Part shown: positions 15,058 through 23,200 of the stretch, piece by piece
Position numbering within the stretch: position 1 is the stretch's first letter
Layout of the letters: the number at the start of each line of letters is the position of its first letter
Assembly (NCBI GenBank): GCA_013360825.1
Contig: JABWAY010000002.1
Location: forward strand, 1 to 39,376
Source of the DNA: Candidatus Brocadiia bacterium
GTDB taxonomy: Bacteria; Planctomycetota; MHYJ01; WSZJ01
Reading direction: 5' to 3'
Length of the DNA: 39,376 nt
Notes under the pieces: generated by a model
Told to the model about the DNA's origin: nothing
The model's database searches: none
The model's input: only the letters and a program-made list of their open reading frames with translations
Position numbers and translations under genes: made by a program

Positions 15058-16089
15058 ATGCGATCCCTCCTCCTCCTGGCCGCCCTCGCGGTCTGCCCCG
15101 GATGCCTGATCAACCGCTGGTCGGCCTCCGCCGACGGTCGCCTCCTGGCCGCATTCACCAGGACCGCCGTGGTCGTCACCGGCCCGGATCTGGACCGGCT
15201 CGAGCACTGGCCGGCGGCGGAACGGCCGGCGATCGTGGAAATCTCCCCGAACGGCCGCTGGATCGTCTACAACACCGACAAGGCCTCGGGCCTGTGGCTG
15301 ATCGACAGAGAAAAGAAAACATCGGTCCAGGTCGGAACCGGGGCTGACTTCACGCTCCATACCCCCTGGTCCCCCGATTCGACCCGCTTCGCCTTCTGCG
15401 AACACCGCGAGACCGACCCGGGACAGTTCGGGCGCCTCCGCATCCACAACGTCCTCACCGGGGAAACCCTCACCGCGCTCGAGTGCGGCGCCCCCATGAC
15501 ATCCTGGTCCCCCTCCGGCCAGTCCCTCTTCACCCTCGCTCCCGATCTCGGCCCCGCCGCACGCGAACACGTCACCGGCACCCTCGTCCGGTGGACCGGC
15601 GACGGCGTCGACAAGCTCGCCTCCGTCGCCCTCGTCTCCTTCCTCCATGCCCTCGACGACTCGCAGGCCCTCTTCACGACCGCCACCCTCACCATCCCGT
15701 TCGCCTTCGAGGAGGACACCCTCAAGAAGGCCCGCTACGCCCTCTTCCGCGCCTCCGTCCGGGGCACCAGCGTCACCCGCCTCGCCGACGGCGTCGGCTG
15801 GTTTTCGATGTCCCCGGATGGAAAGCGCCTCATCGCCTGGGTCCTGGAAAAGGACGGCGAGGACCCGCCGATCCGGCTGGAACTCTTCGACCGCGACGGA
15901 ACCTCTCTCCGCGTGCTCCTCCCCTCCGCCGGATATCACCCCCGCGAGGCCCTCGTCCCGCTCTGGCAGGATTCGAAACGCGTCCTCGTCCCGATCGGTC
16001 CCCCGGACCGGCCGGAGCTGAAGCGGATCGACGTGGAGACGGGGACATCCGAGGATCTCTCCGCGAAGGAGGCCGCGTGGTCGCGCTAG
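15058..16089 (+). CDS. Beta-propeller (TolB/WD40-like) exported protein
   Basis: This 343-residue protein has a short signal sequence (LLLLAALAVCPGCL) with a Cys at residue 17 that may be lipidated, though the box is poor. The body repeats the TolB/PD40 pattern: ISPNGRWIVYNTD, WSPDSTRFAFCEH, WSPSGQSLFTLA, MSPDGKRLIAWVL. These are blades of a propeller that normally binds other proteins or peptides. No catalytic motif is present. It is probably a periplasmic or lipid-anchored protein. It does not overlap its neighbours, and its substrate or partner is unknown. Confidence 0.7.
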   Translation: MRSLLLLAALAVCPGCLINRWSASADGRLLAAFTRTAVVVTGPDLDRLEHWPAAERPAIVEISPNGRWIVYNTDKASGLWLIDREKKTSVQVGTGADFTLHTPWSPDSTRFAFCEHRETDPGQFGRLRIHNVLTGETLTALECGAPMTSWSPSGQSLFTLAPDLGPAAREHVTGTLVRWTGDGVDKLASVALVSFLHALDDSQALFTTATLTIPFAFEEDTLKKARYALFRASVRGTSVTRLADGVGWFSMSPDGKRLIAWVLEKDGEDPPIRLELFDRDGTSLRVLLPSAGYHPREALVPLWQDSKRVLVPIGPPDRPELKRIDVETGTSEDLSAKEAAWSR

Positions 16090-16120
16090 CCGGGGCCGGA
16101 AGCAGCCGGGAGCCCGCCTC

Positions 16121-16624
16121 GTGCCCTGGCTGATCGCCGCCGCGGCGGCACTCCTCTGGGGACTCTGGACGCTGGCGCCCTGGTTCCGGCGCGGCGCCGC
16201 GACCGATCACAGGGAACGCCACGGGTCCTCCGTCGTCTCGATCCAGGAGATCACTCTCGGCAACGCCCCGCCGAATCTCGCCGAGCGCTACTTCCGCCGC
16301 CTGCCGCGCTTCGGCGGCTGGCTCCTGTGGCAGACGCGCTGGAAGGAGTCCGGGCCGTCGGTCGTCTTCTTCGGGATCCCGCTCATCCGGTTCGGCGCGC
16401 TGCGCCGCGACGCCGACCGGGAGACGCTGACGGTCGCGCGCGCCGCGTTCTCGCGCCACGGGGGAACGCTGTCCTTCGTCCGCGCCGGCGGACGGGTCCG
16501 GATCGAGCTCCGCGGTTTCCGTCCCAGGCTGTTCATGCCCCTCTACTGGCACCTTCAGCTTCCCGTTCACGCGGCGATGAGCCGCGCGTTCCTGTGCTGG
16601 CTCTCGAGGAGACCCGCGTCATGA
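16121..16624 (+). CDS. Unknown membrane-anchored protein
   Basis: This 167-residue protein starts at GTG 16121 and begins with a hydrophobic helix (LIAAAAALLWGLWTLAPW, residues 4-21), a signal anchor. The rest is basic and rich in aromatic residues, with a second hydrophobic stretch near the C-terminus (LFMPLYWHLQLPVHAAM). I do not recognise a family. Its stop overlaps the start of the VOC gene in an ATGA junction, so the two are probably co-translated. The codon pattern matches its neighbours and argues for a real gene, but function is unknown. Confidence 0.6.
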   Translation: MPWLIAAAAALLWGLWTLAPWFRRGAATDHRERHGSSVVSIQEITLGNAPPNLAERYFRRLPRFGGWLLWQTRWKESGPSVVFFGIPLIRFGALRRDADRETLTVARAAFSRHGGTLSFVRAGGRVRIELRGFRPRLFMPLYWHLQLPVHAAMSRAFLCWLSRRPAS

Positions 16625-17031
16625 CGGACAGCACCGCGGAGTACGCCCGACTGGTCCCGTTTCTACCCGTGACGGATGTGGCGTCGGCGCTGAGTTTCTA
16701 CGAAGCGGTCTTCGGGCTGTCCCGGACGAATCTGAACACGCAGGACGGGAGGATCGTGCACGCCGAGCTGCGGGACGGGGAAAGGGTCGTGCTCATGCTG
16801 GCGCCCGAAGGAATCCATTCGCCGGCCAGCCGCGCCCCCGCCGCGGGCGGCGGCGTGTCCCCGACGGAGATCCAGATCCGGGTCGACGATGCCGGGCGGG
16901 CCTGGGATACGGCCCTCTCACACGGCGCCAGAGGAGAGCGACCGCCGCGTGACGTCCCCTGGGGGGAGCGGCATGCGCACATCATCGATCCCGACGGGCA
17001 CCGCTGGCTTCTCTCCCAGGTCCTGCGCTGA
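16621..17031 (+). CDS. VOC (glyoxalase/bleomycin-resistance) family protein
   Basis: This 136-residue single VOC module has FLPVTDVASALSFYEAVFGL at the N-terminus, the central ELRDGERVVLML strand and the closing DPDGHRWLLSQVL. A metal ligand is likely His in HAHIIDPDGH, but the usual first His/Gln is unclear, so metal binding is uncertain. Members include glyoxalases, fosfomycin- and bleomycin-resistance proteins and many uncharacterised binding proteins; nothing here selects one. The gene converges on the respiratory operon, with only 17 bases between the two stop codons. Confidence 0.85.
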   Translation: MTDSTAEYARLVPFLPVTDVASALSFYEAVFGLSRTNLNTQDGRIVHAELRDGERVVLMLAPEGIHSPASRAPAAGGGVSPTEIQIRVDDAGRAWDTALSHGARGERPPRDVPWGERHAHIIDPDGHRWLLSQVLR

Positions 17032-17048
17032 CGCCCGCCGCCCCCGGA

Positions 17049-17717
17049 TCAGACCGCGGGCGGCCCTCCTTCGCCGTCGTCACCGCAGGCGCCGCACGCC
17101 ATTTCGTCCGAGCTCTCGATCCCGTCGAGTTCATCCTCCGTCAGCCTGCGGCCGCCGACGAGCGCCAGCAGCCGCTCGGCCAGGGTCGTCCACGCGTCCA
17201 CCGGACACGCCGCCAGACGGGTGGCCATCCCCCCCGCGACGACCGACAGGTGGTCCTCGAAGAACTTCTCCCGCGCGGCGCGGGTGATCCCCGCGGCGTC
17301 CCCATCCCCGCGCGCCAGCGCGTAGGCCTCCTTCAGCCACAGGTACGCCGCGAAACCCGTCTCCGAGGCGACATGATCCGGCGGCTCCCCGGACACAGGC
17401 CGGAACCCGAACGCTTCGTACAGGTGCCCCGCCTCCGCCATCGCCCGCGCGGGGTCGCGGCGGCCGATGTAGGCCGCCTCCCGCGGGGATGCCGGTCCCC
17501 CCGGCCCGAACAGCGAGTCGTAGTCGGGAGATTCGATCGCCAGCAGCGTCCCGGCGGTCTTCCGGAGTTCCGGGACGCCGCTCTCCGCGACCAGCGCCGC
17601 ACCGTGCCGGCTTCGCGACTCCGAGGGGCGCTCGAAAAGCAGGCCGATGAGGCGGAATTCGGCCGCCTGCTGCAGAGCCGCCCGCGTCGCGGCGTCCTCC
17701 AGGATGTCCGTGCTCAT
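17049..17717 (-). CDS. TorD/NarJ-like molybdoenzyme chaperone
   Basis: This 222-residue, mostly helical protein matches the TorD/DmsD family in size and layout: AAEFRLIGLLFERPSES at the start, SPDYDSLFGPGGPASPREAAYIG (the family often has a YxxLF...P...P..S pattern), then HVASETGFAAYLWLKEA (commonly ExxFMxxL) and FFEDHLSVVAGGMA. It starts in an ATGA overlap with the heme-b subunit gene, the last of the operon. Such chaperones bind the Tat leader or the apo-form of the molybdenum subunit until the cofactor is inserted. The C-terminus has an unusual CGACG stretch. The call rests on pattern plus position and is strong. Confidence 0.82.
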   Translation of the reverse strand: MSTDILEDAATRAALQQAAEFRLIGLLFERPSESRSRHGAALVAESGVPELRKTAGTLLAIESPDYDSLFGPGGPASPREAAYIGRRDPARAMAEAGHLYEAFGFRPVSGEPPDHVASETGFAAYLWLKEAYALARGDGDAAGITRAAREKFFEDHLSVVAGGMATRLAACPVDAWTTLAERLLALVGGRRLTEDELDGIESSDEMACGACGDDGEGGPPAV

Positions 17718-18598
17718 GGTTTTTTCGCTCCCGTCAGGGTGAGGGGAATCCAGACCGTCCGCATCTTCCGTCCCCCGACGTCCCCGTCGGAGCCGTTCCA
17801 GACGGCGAAGGCCACGAGCGACGTGCCCCCGGGCGCAAGGCCGGACGGAAGCGGCCTCGTGATGACGACCGCCCATCCGGCGCCGGTCCGGCGTCCCAGC
17901 CCGGTGGAACTCTGGGACGGAGCGGGCCTCATCGTCCCAGGGCCGTCCGCCATCAGGTCCTGCACCGACTTCTTCGGCGACGGACTGACGATGTTCCCCA
18001 GCGACTTCGCCGGAGCGTACTGCTTCGCCATCTCCTCGGCCTTGCCCGGCGTCTTCTCCAGCCCCGGAGCCTCGAAGGGATAGTGATCGATGTTCGCGTT
18101 CGGATGCAGCGACTTGAGATCATCCGGCCGCCCGTCGATGAACGCCTGCGCGGTCGCGGTCCAGAACGCGATCTCCACGGGGCGCCCCGGCTCGCCCATC
18201 TGCGGGGCAGGCGTGTCCGGGCCGGAATTCGACGGCAGCTGCACCGCGCAGGCATCGGTGAACCGTGCGGCGTCCCGGACCGAGTCCTCCGTCGCGTCCG
18301 CCCATTCCAGCCGGAAGGCGATGGACTTCCCGTCCGTCAGCGCTCTCACCGTGACCTCGGTCGCCCCCGCCACCATCTTGCGGGGCTCCACCATGTCCTG
18401 GAGGATCAGCGGAGCCCTGAAGGCCTCCCCTGAACCCCACTGCGCATCCTCCGGCGTCGACGGCAGAGCGGCGACCTGCACCGCGCGAACCTCCGTCACC
18501 GGCGCCGGCGGAACAGGCCTGCTGCACCCCCACAGCCCTGCCGCCAGCACACCCGCCGCCGCCATCCACGTCCGACGTCCCAGTCGTCCGTATGCCAT
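17714..18598 (-). CDS. Heme-b (gamma) subunit, ethylbenzene dehydrogenase/NxrC type
   Basis: This 294-residue protein starts at ATG 18598, with AGAGGTG upstream; an earlier ATG at 18619 lies inside the beta-subunit gene. The leader (RTWMAAAGVLAAGLWGC) ends in an LWGC lipobox-like motif, so the protein may be lipid-anchored outside the membrane. The body has the EB_dh signature around IAFRLEWADATEDSVRDAARFTDACAVQLP, with strands DGKSIAFRL and IAFWTATAQAF, then a C-terminal WAVVITRPL and SLVAFAVWNGSDGDVGGRK block. The family binds one b-type heme that takes electrons to or from the Fe-S subunit. Position directly after the beta gene supports this. I did not identify the axial ligands with confidence. 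Confidence 0.85.
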   Translation of the reverse strand: MAYGRLGRRTWMAAAGVLAAGLWGCSRPVPPAPVTEVRAVQVAALPSTPEDAQWGSGEAFRAPLILQDMVEPRKMVAGATEVTVRALTDGKSIAFRLEWADATEDSVRDAARFTDACAVQLPSNSGPDTPAPQMGEPGRPVEIAFWTATAQAFIDGRPDDLKSLHPNANIDHYPFEAPGLEKTPGKAEEMAKQYAPAKSLGNIVSPSPKKSVQDLMADGPGTMRPAPSQSSTGLGRRTGAGWAVVITRPLPSGLAPGGTSLVAFAVWNGSDGDVGGRKMRTVWIPLTLTGAKKP

Positions 18599-18608
18599 GG
18601 CATCACCT

Positions 18609-19736
18609 CTAGGGAACATTGGTCAGGAGAACGCCCCGGGCCGCATCCACCGCCATCCGGATGTACTTCGGCTCCTGGATCGGGACCCGGATCAGCTCCG
18701 TCCCGTCCTCGTCCAGACCGAGCATCTCCCCGCCCACCCGCCGGAACCTTGGGATGATCTGCTCCGTCGATCCGAACAGCGCCAGCAGACCCATCAGGTC
18801 CGGATCGTTCGGCGCGTTCAGGTACGCCTTCGTCGCCTCCTCGACCCCGGGCCCGAAAATCTGCGTCAGGAACGCCGCCGGGGCATGCAGCGGCGGCACG
18901 TAGTACACGTTCGGCTCCAGTCCGAACTGCGGGAAGAGCGGCAGCGCGATCTTCTTGACGTGGATCAGGTAGTCGATCGGATTGTCCTCGCGCATCTGGT
19001 CGGGCTTCGAGATCGACCCCGCCATCCGGATCTTCCCGATGCAGTTCGAGAAACACTGCGGCGCCAGCCCCTGCTCCTGCTTCGGATAGCACCCGATGCA
19101 CTTCTCCGACGTCCCCGTCATCGGATTGAAGAACACCTTCTTGTACGGGCACGCCTTCACGCACTCCTGGTACCCGCGGCACTTCCCCTGGTCGACCAGC
19201 ACGATCCCGTCCTCCGGCCGCTTGTAGATCGACCCCCGCGGACACGCCGCCAGACATCCCGGGTACGTGCAGTGATTGCAGATCCGCGCGAGATAGAAGA
19301 ACCAGTTCATATGAGGAAGCGTCATGTGGGCGCCCTTGGTGATGTCGCCGGCGCAGTCGTCTTCCCCGACGTTCGGGTATGCGTAGTCCCTGGAATCCGG
19401 GCGCCAGCCCAGCACGCGCTCCCCGGCGGGGGCCGACTCGAAGATCGTCTTCCCCTGGTACGTCTTCCCCTTCCAGTCCTGCGCGCCCAGCATGTCCAGG
19501 AGCTTCACATCCCACCCGAGCGGGTAGAACCCGTACGGCTTGCTCTCGACGTTGTTCCAGAGCATCGACTCCTGCCCCTTGCCGCTGGTCCATGTCGTCT
19601 TGCACGCGAGAGTGCATGTCTGGCAGGCGATGCACTTGTTCACGTCGAAAATCGCTCCGAACTGCTTCTTCGCCCGGACTTCGGGATACCAGTACGACAT
19701 CTCCCGGCCGAGCTGCCAGTTGTAGACACGGGGCAT
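18609..19736 (-). CDS. nxrB: Four-cluster Fe-S (beta) subunit of NxrB/NarH type
   Basis: This 375-residue protein begins VYNWQLGREM and has four Cys clusters: C35-x2-C38-x2-C41-x3-C45, then CNHCTYPGCLAACPRG, CRGYQECVKACPYKK and CIGCYPKQEQG...CFSNC. In the third motif a Tyr stands where a Cys would be, and NarH has Trp at the same place, so one cluster should be [3Fe-4S] and three [4Fe-4S]. No signal peptide is present; it is expected to leave the cell bound to the Tat-exported alpha subunit. Its ATG shares one base with the alpha stop (TGATG). NYYVPP and FPQFGLEPNVYYVPP segments are typical of NxrB. It carries electrons between the molybdenum site and the heme-b subunit. Confidence 0.93.
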   Translation of the reverse strand: MPRVYNWQLGREMSYWYPEVRAKKQFGAIFDVNKCIACQTCTLACKTTWTSGKGQESMLWNNVESKPYGFYPLGWDVKLLDMLGAQDWKGKTYQGKTIFESAPAGERVLGWRPDSRDYAYPNVGEDDCAGDITKGAHMTLPHMNWFFYLARICNHCTYPGCLAACPRGSIYKRPEDGIVLVDQGKCRGYQECVKACPYKKVFFNPMTGTSEKCIGCYPKQEQGLAPQCFSNCIGKIRMAGSISKPDQMREDNPIDYLIHVKKIALPLFPQFGLEPNVYYVPPLHAPAAFLTQIFGPGVEEATKAYLNAPNDPDLMGLLALFGSTEQIIPRFRRVGGEMLGLDEDGTELIRVPIQEPKYIRMAVDAARGVLLTNVP

Positions 19737-22700
19737 CAGCGTTTCTCCTCACCGGAGCCGTCGGGTTTGCGGACGAAACCGCCCTTCAGGAAGGTCTTCA
19801 TGGCGGCATTCTCATAGCGGGGACGGAAGCCCAGGTCCGCGGGTCGCCAGAGGCCCTTGCCCTCCAGCCCGCCGGGCTCCGCCTTCGTGATCTTCACGAT
19901 CGCTTCCCGCGGCGCGCCGACCGGGCAGTGGACATCGGGCATGAAGCCCTTGCCGATCACCTGGCCGAAGATGTCCTTGCGGACGAGGGAGTCGGTCATG
20001 TGGGTGGGCTTGAGCCAGCCGCGCGTGGCGGACTGGTGCGAACCTGAACGGAACATGGCCTGGTAGTTGGTGCGGGGGTTGCGGGCGAGCCCGTCGGCCC
20101 GGCTGGCCTGGCCCTGGACGGACCCGGGGGTCGCGCCGTACATGTTGAACCACATCCGGGTGACGCCCCGGGGGGTCCCCGGGTAGTACCGCGCCCGGCA
20201 CATCAGCCGCGCGACCTTGTAGTTCTCCTTGTCCTTCTCCCAGCCGCGGAACGGGCGGTCCTCGGGGTCGGCATCGATCCAGACGTAGTCGCCGTCTTCG
20301 ACGCCGACCGACTTGGCGTCGTCCGGGTGGATGTCCACGTACCCTTCGGTCGTGAACGGCATCCGTTTGTCGGTCCGGTAGATGTCTCCGAACGGGCCGA
20401 ACAGCATGGCGTTGATGTCGGTGTCGATCGGCGTCGTGTGCGAACCGTGGCGGTACTTGGGGGTGTGGAAGATGAACCCGTACCCGTCCTTCGCGAGCGG
20501 ATGAACGGTCGCCTTCGTCTCCGCCCAGGTCTTCACCACGTTCCGGCCCTGCCGGACTTCGCACGACAGGTCCTTCGGGTCCAGGCCGTAACTCTCCGGT
20601 CCCTTCACGCGGATCGCCTCGTGCGGCGGGGCGACGATCACGTTCGGCTCGTAAAACGTCGAGTCGATCGGCTCACGGTGCACGGCGAGGTTCTCGCCCG
20701 CATCGATGAACTCGTTCTCCTCCCGGTAGAACTCCAGACGCCCGGTCTTCGTGTACCACGGACGGGAGTCCTCCACCTGCTCGTACCCCACCGCCTTCGG
20801 GTACGTCCGGTTCATCATCAGGGCCGGGATCCCCTCCTTCGCCTTCGCCTCGAGGTCGGCGATCCGGTACCCCTTGCCGCAGCTGCTGAAGTCCAGGATG
20901 CGCTGCAGGTAGGTGTGAACCTGCCCCTGGTCGATGAAGTGCCACATCTTCGCGAACCTGTCGTCTCCGGTGTGTTTCGCGAGCGCGTGGCCGACCAGAG
21001 AGAGGATTTCGTGGTCGCCGCGCGTCTCGAAGGTCCGCGGGAGCGGGGTTCTGGGAAAGACGCAGAGGAAGGAGTTGGTGACCGAGGCGGTCATGTCCGG
21101 GAACTTGTGTTCGTGCCAGGCGTCCGCGGCGAACACGATGTCCGCCCATTCGCACGACGCCGTCCACCACCACTCGTTGACCGCGATCATCTCCATGCGC
21201 GGCAGAACGTTGACCACGGTGTTGTAGTGCCACTTGACGTTCCCCAGGATCGAGTTCGCGTTCGCGAACCACATCGACTTCGTCGGGCAGGGCATGTGCG
21301 ACTGCCCCGTGATCATCGTCTTCCCCATCTTGAGCGGGTGATCCTCGTGGTTGTAGTAGTGCGCCGACTCCGCCCGCCAGTACTGCTTCGGGCGCGCGGG
21401 CTTCGCCGGGTCGAGTTCCAGGTCGAACGGGTTCTCGTTGATGTACTGCGGGGAGCCGTTGAACAGCGCGACCCGGTAGTTCCCCGCGTACGAGCCGATG
21501 TTCCCGCCGATGCGCCCCGTGTTTCCCGTGAGGGCCGCGAGCAGGAACAGCGAACGGTCCTTGTTGTCGCTGTTGAAGAACTGATTGGGACCCATGCCGA
21601 CCGCGAACAGCGTCGTTCCGGGCTGGGCCGCAAAGTGCTTCGCCAGCGACTCCACGGCGGGTGCGGGCGCCCAGGTGAGCTCCTCCGTGGTCTTCGGATC
21701 GAAGTGGGCGACATACTCCCAGGTCAGGTCCCAGACCGTGCGGCAGCGGACCTTCGTGCCGTCCTGGAGCGTGACTTCGACCGACCCGGAGAGCCTCGGA
21801 TCGCCGACGGGGGAGTGGGCGCCGACCTGGTCGCGGGAGATCGCCTTCGGCGTCCCCGAGACCGCGTCCCACCACACGTAGTCGCCCCACTCGTTCCGCA
21901 TGTCCTCGCTCACGTACATCGTCTTCTGCATCCCCGGAGGCGGCGCCTTCTCGCCCGCCTTCAGGACCGTGATCTGGTTGGTCAGCGTCGCCGGCGTGCC
22001 TCCGAACACCTCCGCGGCACGCAGCATCTTCAGCGTGTCCATCCGGACCAGGAGCGGCAGGTCGGTGAACTTCTTCACGTAGTCCGCGTCGTAGAGCTTG
22101 TCCCTCATGATCACGTGCGCAAACCCGGTCGCCAGCGCGCCGGTCGTCCCCGGCCGCACGACCAGCGCCTCGTCGGCCTTGCTCGACGTCGCGGAATACT
22201 CGCAGGCGATGACGACCACCTTCGTCCCGTTCGCGCGGGCCTCCGTCAGCCAGTGCGAGTCCGGCATCTTCGTCGTGATCCAGTTCATCCCCCAGATCAC
22301 CACGGTCTTCGAGTGCTCCACCGCGTTCAGGTCCCACTCGACCGTCTGCTGCCCCGTCACCATCGGATGCCCGGGAGGCAGGTCGGTGTGCCAGGAGTAG
22401 TTGTCGAACCCCCGCCCGCCCAGCGCGGCGTCCGGCCCGACCCCGCGGACCTTCGAGTCGAGCAGGGCCATCGAGTTCGCCATCCGGTACAGCCCGAAGA
22501 CCCGCGTGATCCCCAGCAGCGGCATCCCGCCGCGGAACTTCAGCGTCTGCGTCCCGGCTCCCTTCATCGCCGCGATCGTCTCCGGATAGTAGTGCTGCTT
22601 CTCCAGCAGCGCCGCCCCCTTCTCCCCCGAATACGTCGTCGCAATGTTGATCAGAACCCGCGCCGCAATGTCCGCCGCCTCCTCGTGCGTGACGCGAACC

Positions 22701-23200
22701 CAGTTGTCCCGCGCCCGGTTGAAGTACTCCTTCGGCGGCAGTCCGTCCTCACCGCGCGGGAAACCCAGGTCCACCCACTTCTTGTACCCCTCGCGCACCA
22801 TGCAGTGCCTCAGCCGCCGGTCGCCGTAGAACCGCCGCGTCAGCGCCAGACCCTTCTGGCAGATCCGCGGATCCCAGCGGTGTGAGGTGATCCGCTTTCC
22901 GTCGGCGTCCTCCGCAAGGCCGTACTTCATGCTCGGCCCGATCCGGGTGACGATCCCGTTCTTCACGAAGGCGCGGAGAATGCAGTTGTGCGTGTCGTTC
23001 GGCGCGCACGTAAACGTGAACGTGGAGTCGTACGCCCAGAGATCCCGGTAGGTCTTCTCCCAGTCCCGGTTCGGGTACTTCTCGAGCGGGTTGCCGACCG
23101 GCTCGTCCGCCCCCCAGCTCTCCGACGCCGACATGGCCAGCGCCCCGAAGCCGAGGGAACTGAGGTTCTGCATGAAGTTGCGGCGTGTGATCCGGTTCAT
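19736..23200 (-). CDS. nxrA: Molybdopterin alpha subunit, NxrA/NarG type (type II DMSO reductase family)
   Basis: This 1,154-residue catalytic subunit has a Tat leader (NRITRRNFMQNLSS, RR at 6-7), so it faces the outside. The [4Fe-4S] ligand region reads C65-x3-D69-x3-C73 with C114, where NarG has His-x3-Cys-x3-Cys. The molybdenum ligand is most likely Asp273 in SWHTDLPPGHP, matching the Asp of NarG. Further family blocks are GAGTQTLKFRGGMP, VVIWGMNWITTKMPDSHWL, VVIACEYSATSSKADEAL and VRPGTTGALATGFAHVI. From memory of the family, these and the length fit the periplasmic nitrite oxidoreductase branch better than cytoplasmic NarG. It could oxidise nitrite or reduce nitrate, chlorate or selenate. 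The start overlaps the heptaheme gene stop (ATGA). Confidence 0.93.
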   Translation of the reverse strand: MNRITRRNFMQNLSSLGFGALAMSASESWGADEPVGNPLEKYPNRDWEKTYRDLWAYDSTFTFTCAPNDTHNCILRAFVKNGIVTRIGPSMKYGLAEDADGKRITSHRWDPRICQKGLALTRRFYGDRRLRHCMVREGYKKWVDLGFPRGEDGLPPKEYFNRARDNWVRVTHEEAADIAARVLINIATTYSGEKGAALLEKQHYYPETIAAMKGAGTQTLKFRGGMPLLGITRVFGLYRMANSMALLDSKVRGVGPDAALGGRGFDNYSWHTDLPPGHPMVTGQQTVEWDLNAVEHSKTVVIWGMNWITTKMPDSHWLTEARANGTKVVVIACEYSATSSKADEALVVRPGTTGALATGFAHVIMRDKLYDADYVKKFTDLPLLVRMDTLKMLRAAEVFGGTPATLTNQITVLKAGEKAPPPGMQKTMYVSEDMRNEWGDYVWWDAVSGTPKAISRDQVGAHSPVGDPRLSGSVEVTLQDGTKVRCRTVWDLTWEYVAHFDPKTTEELTWAPAPAVESLAKHFAAQPGTTLFAVGMGPNQFFNSDNKDRSLFLLAALTGNTGRIGGNIGSYAGNYRVALFNGSPQYINENPFDLELDPAKPARPKQYWRAESAHYYNHEDHPLKMGKTMITGQSHMPCPTKSMWFANANSILGNVKWHYNTVVNVLPRMEMIAVNEWWWTASCEWADIVFAADAWHEHKFPDMTASVTNSFLCVFPRTPLPRTFETRGDHEILSLVGHALAKHTGDDRFAKMWHFIDQGQVHTYLQRILDFSSCGKGYRIADLEAKAKEGIPALMMNRTYPKAVGYEQVEDSRPWYTKTGRLEFYREENEFIDAGENLAVHREPIDSTFYEPNVIVAPPHEAIRVKGPESYGLDPKDLSCEVRQGRNVVKTWAETKATVHPLAKDGYGFIFHTPKYRHGSHTTPIDTDINAMLFGPFGDIYRTDKRMPFTTEGYVDIHPDDAKSVGVEDGDYVWIDADPEDRPFRGWEKDKENYKVARLMCRARYYPGTPRGVTRMWFNMYGATPGSVQGQASRADGLARNPRTNYQAMFRSGSHQSATRGWLKPTHMTDSLVRKDIFGQVIGKGFMPDVHCPVGAPREAIVKITKAEPGGLEGKGLWRPADLGFRPRYENAAMKTFLKGGFVRKPDGSGEEKR

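Noticed and set aside
12982..15939. A 985-codon frame antisense to glgA and DUF4912
   Set aside because: It has no recognisable motif and an Arg/Gly/Asp-rich composition; glgA on the other strand is certain.
17032..17062. Bidirectional terminator between the VOC and chaperone genes
   Set aside because: Only a seven-base stem (CGCCCGC/GCGGGCG) with a long loop, partly inside the chaperone gene, and no U-tract.
18599..18619. ATG 18619 as the start of the heme-b subunit
   Set aside because: It lies inside the beta-subunit gene and lacks a ribosome site; ATG 18598 has AGAGGTG at the right distance and a clean leader.
20327..22885. An 852-codon frame antisense to the alpha subunit
   Set aside because: It is Arg/Val/His-rich without domain features, while the alpha subunit on the other strand has full-length family motifs.
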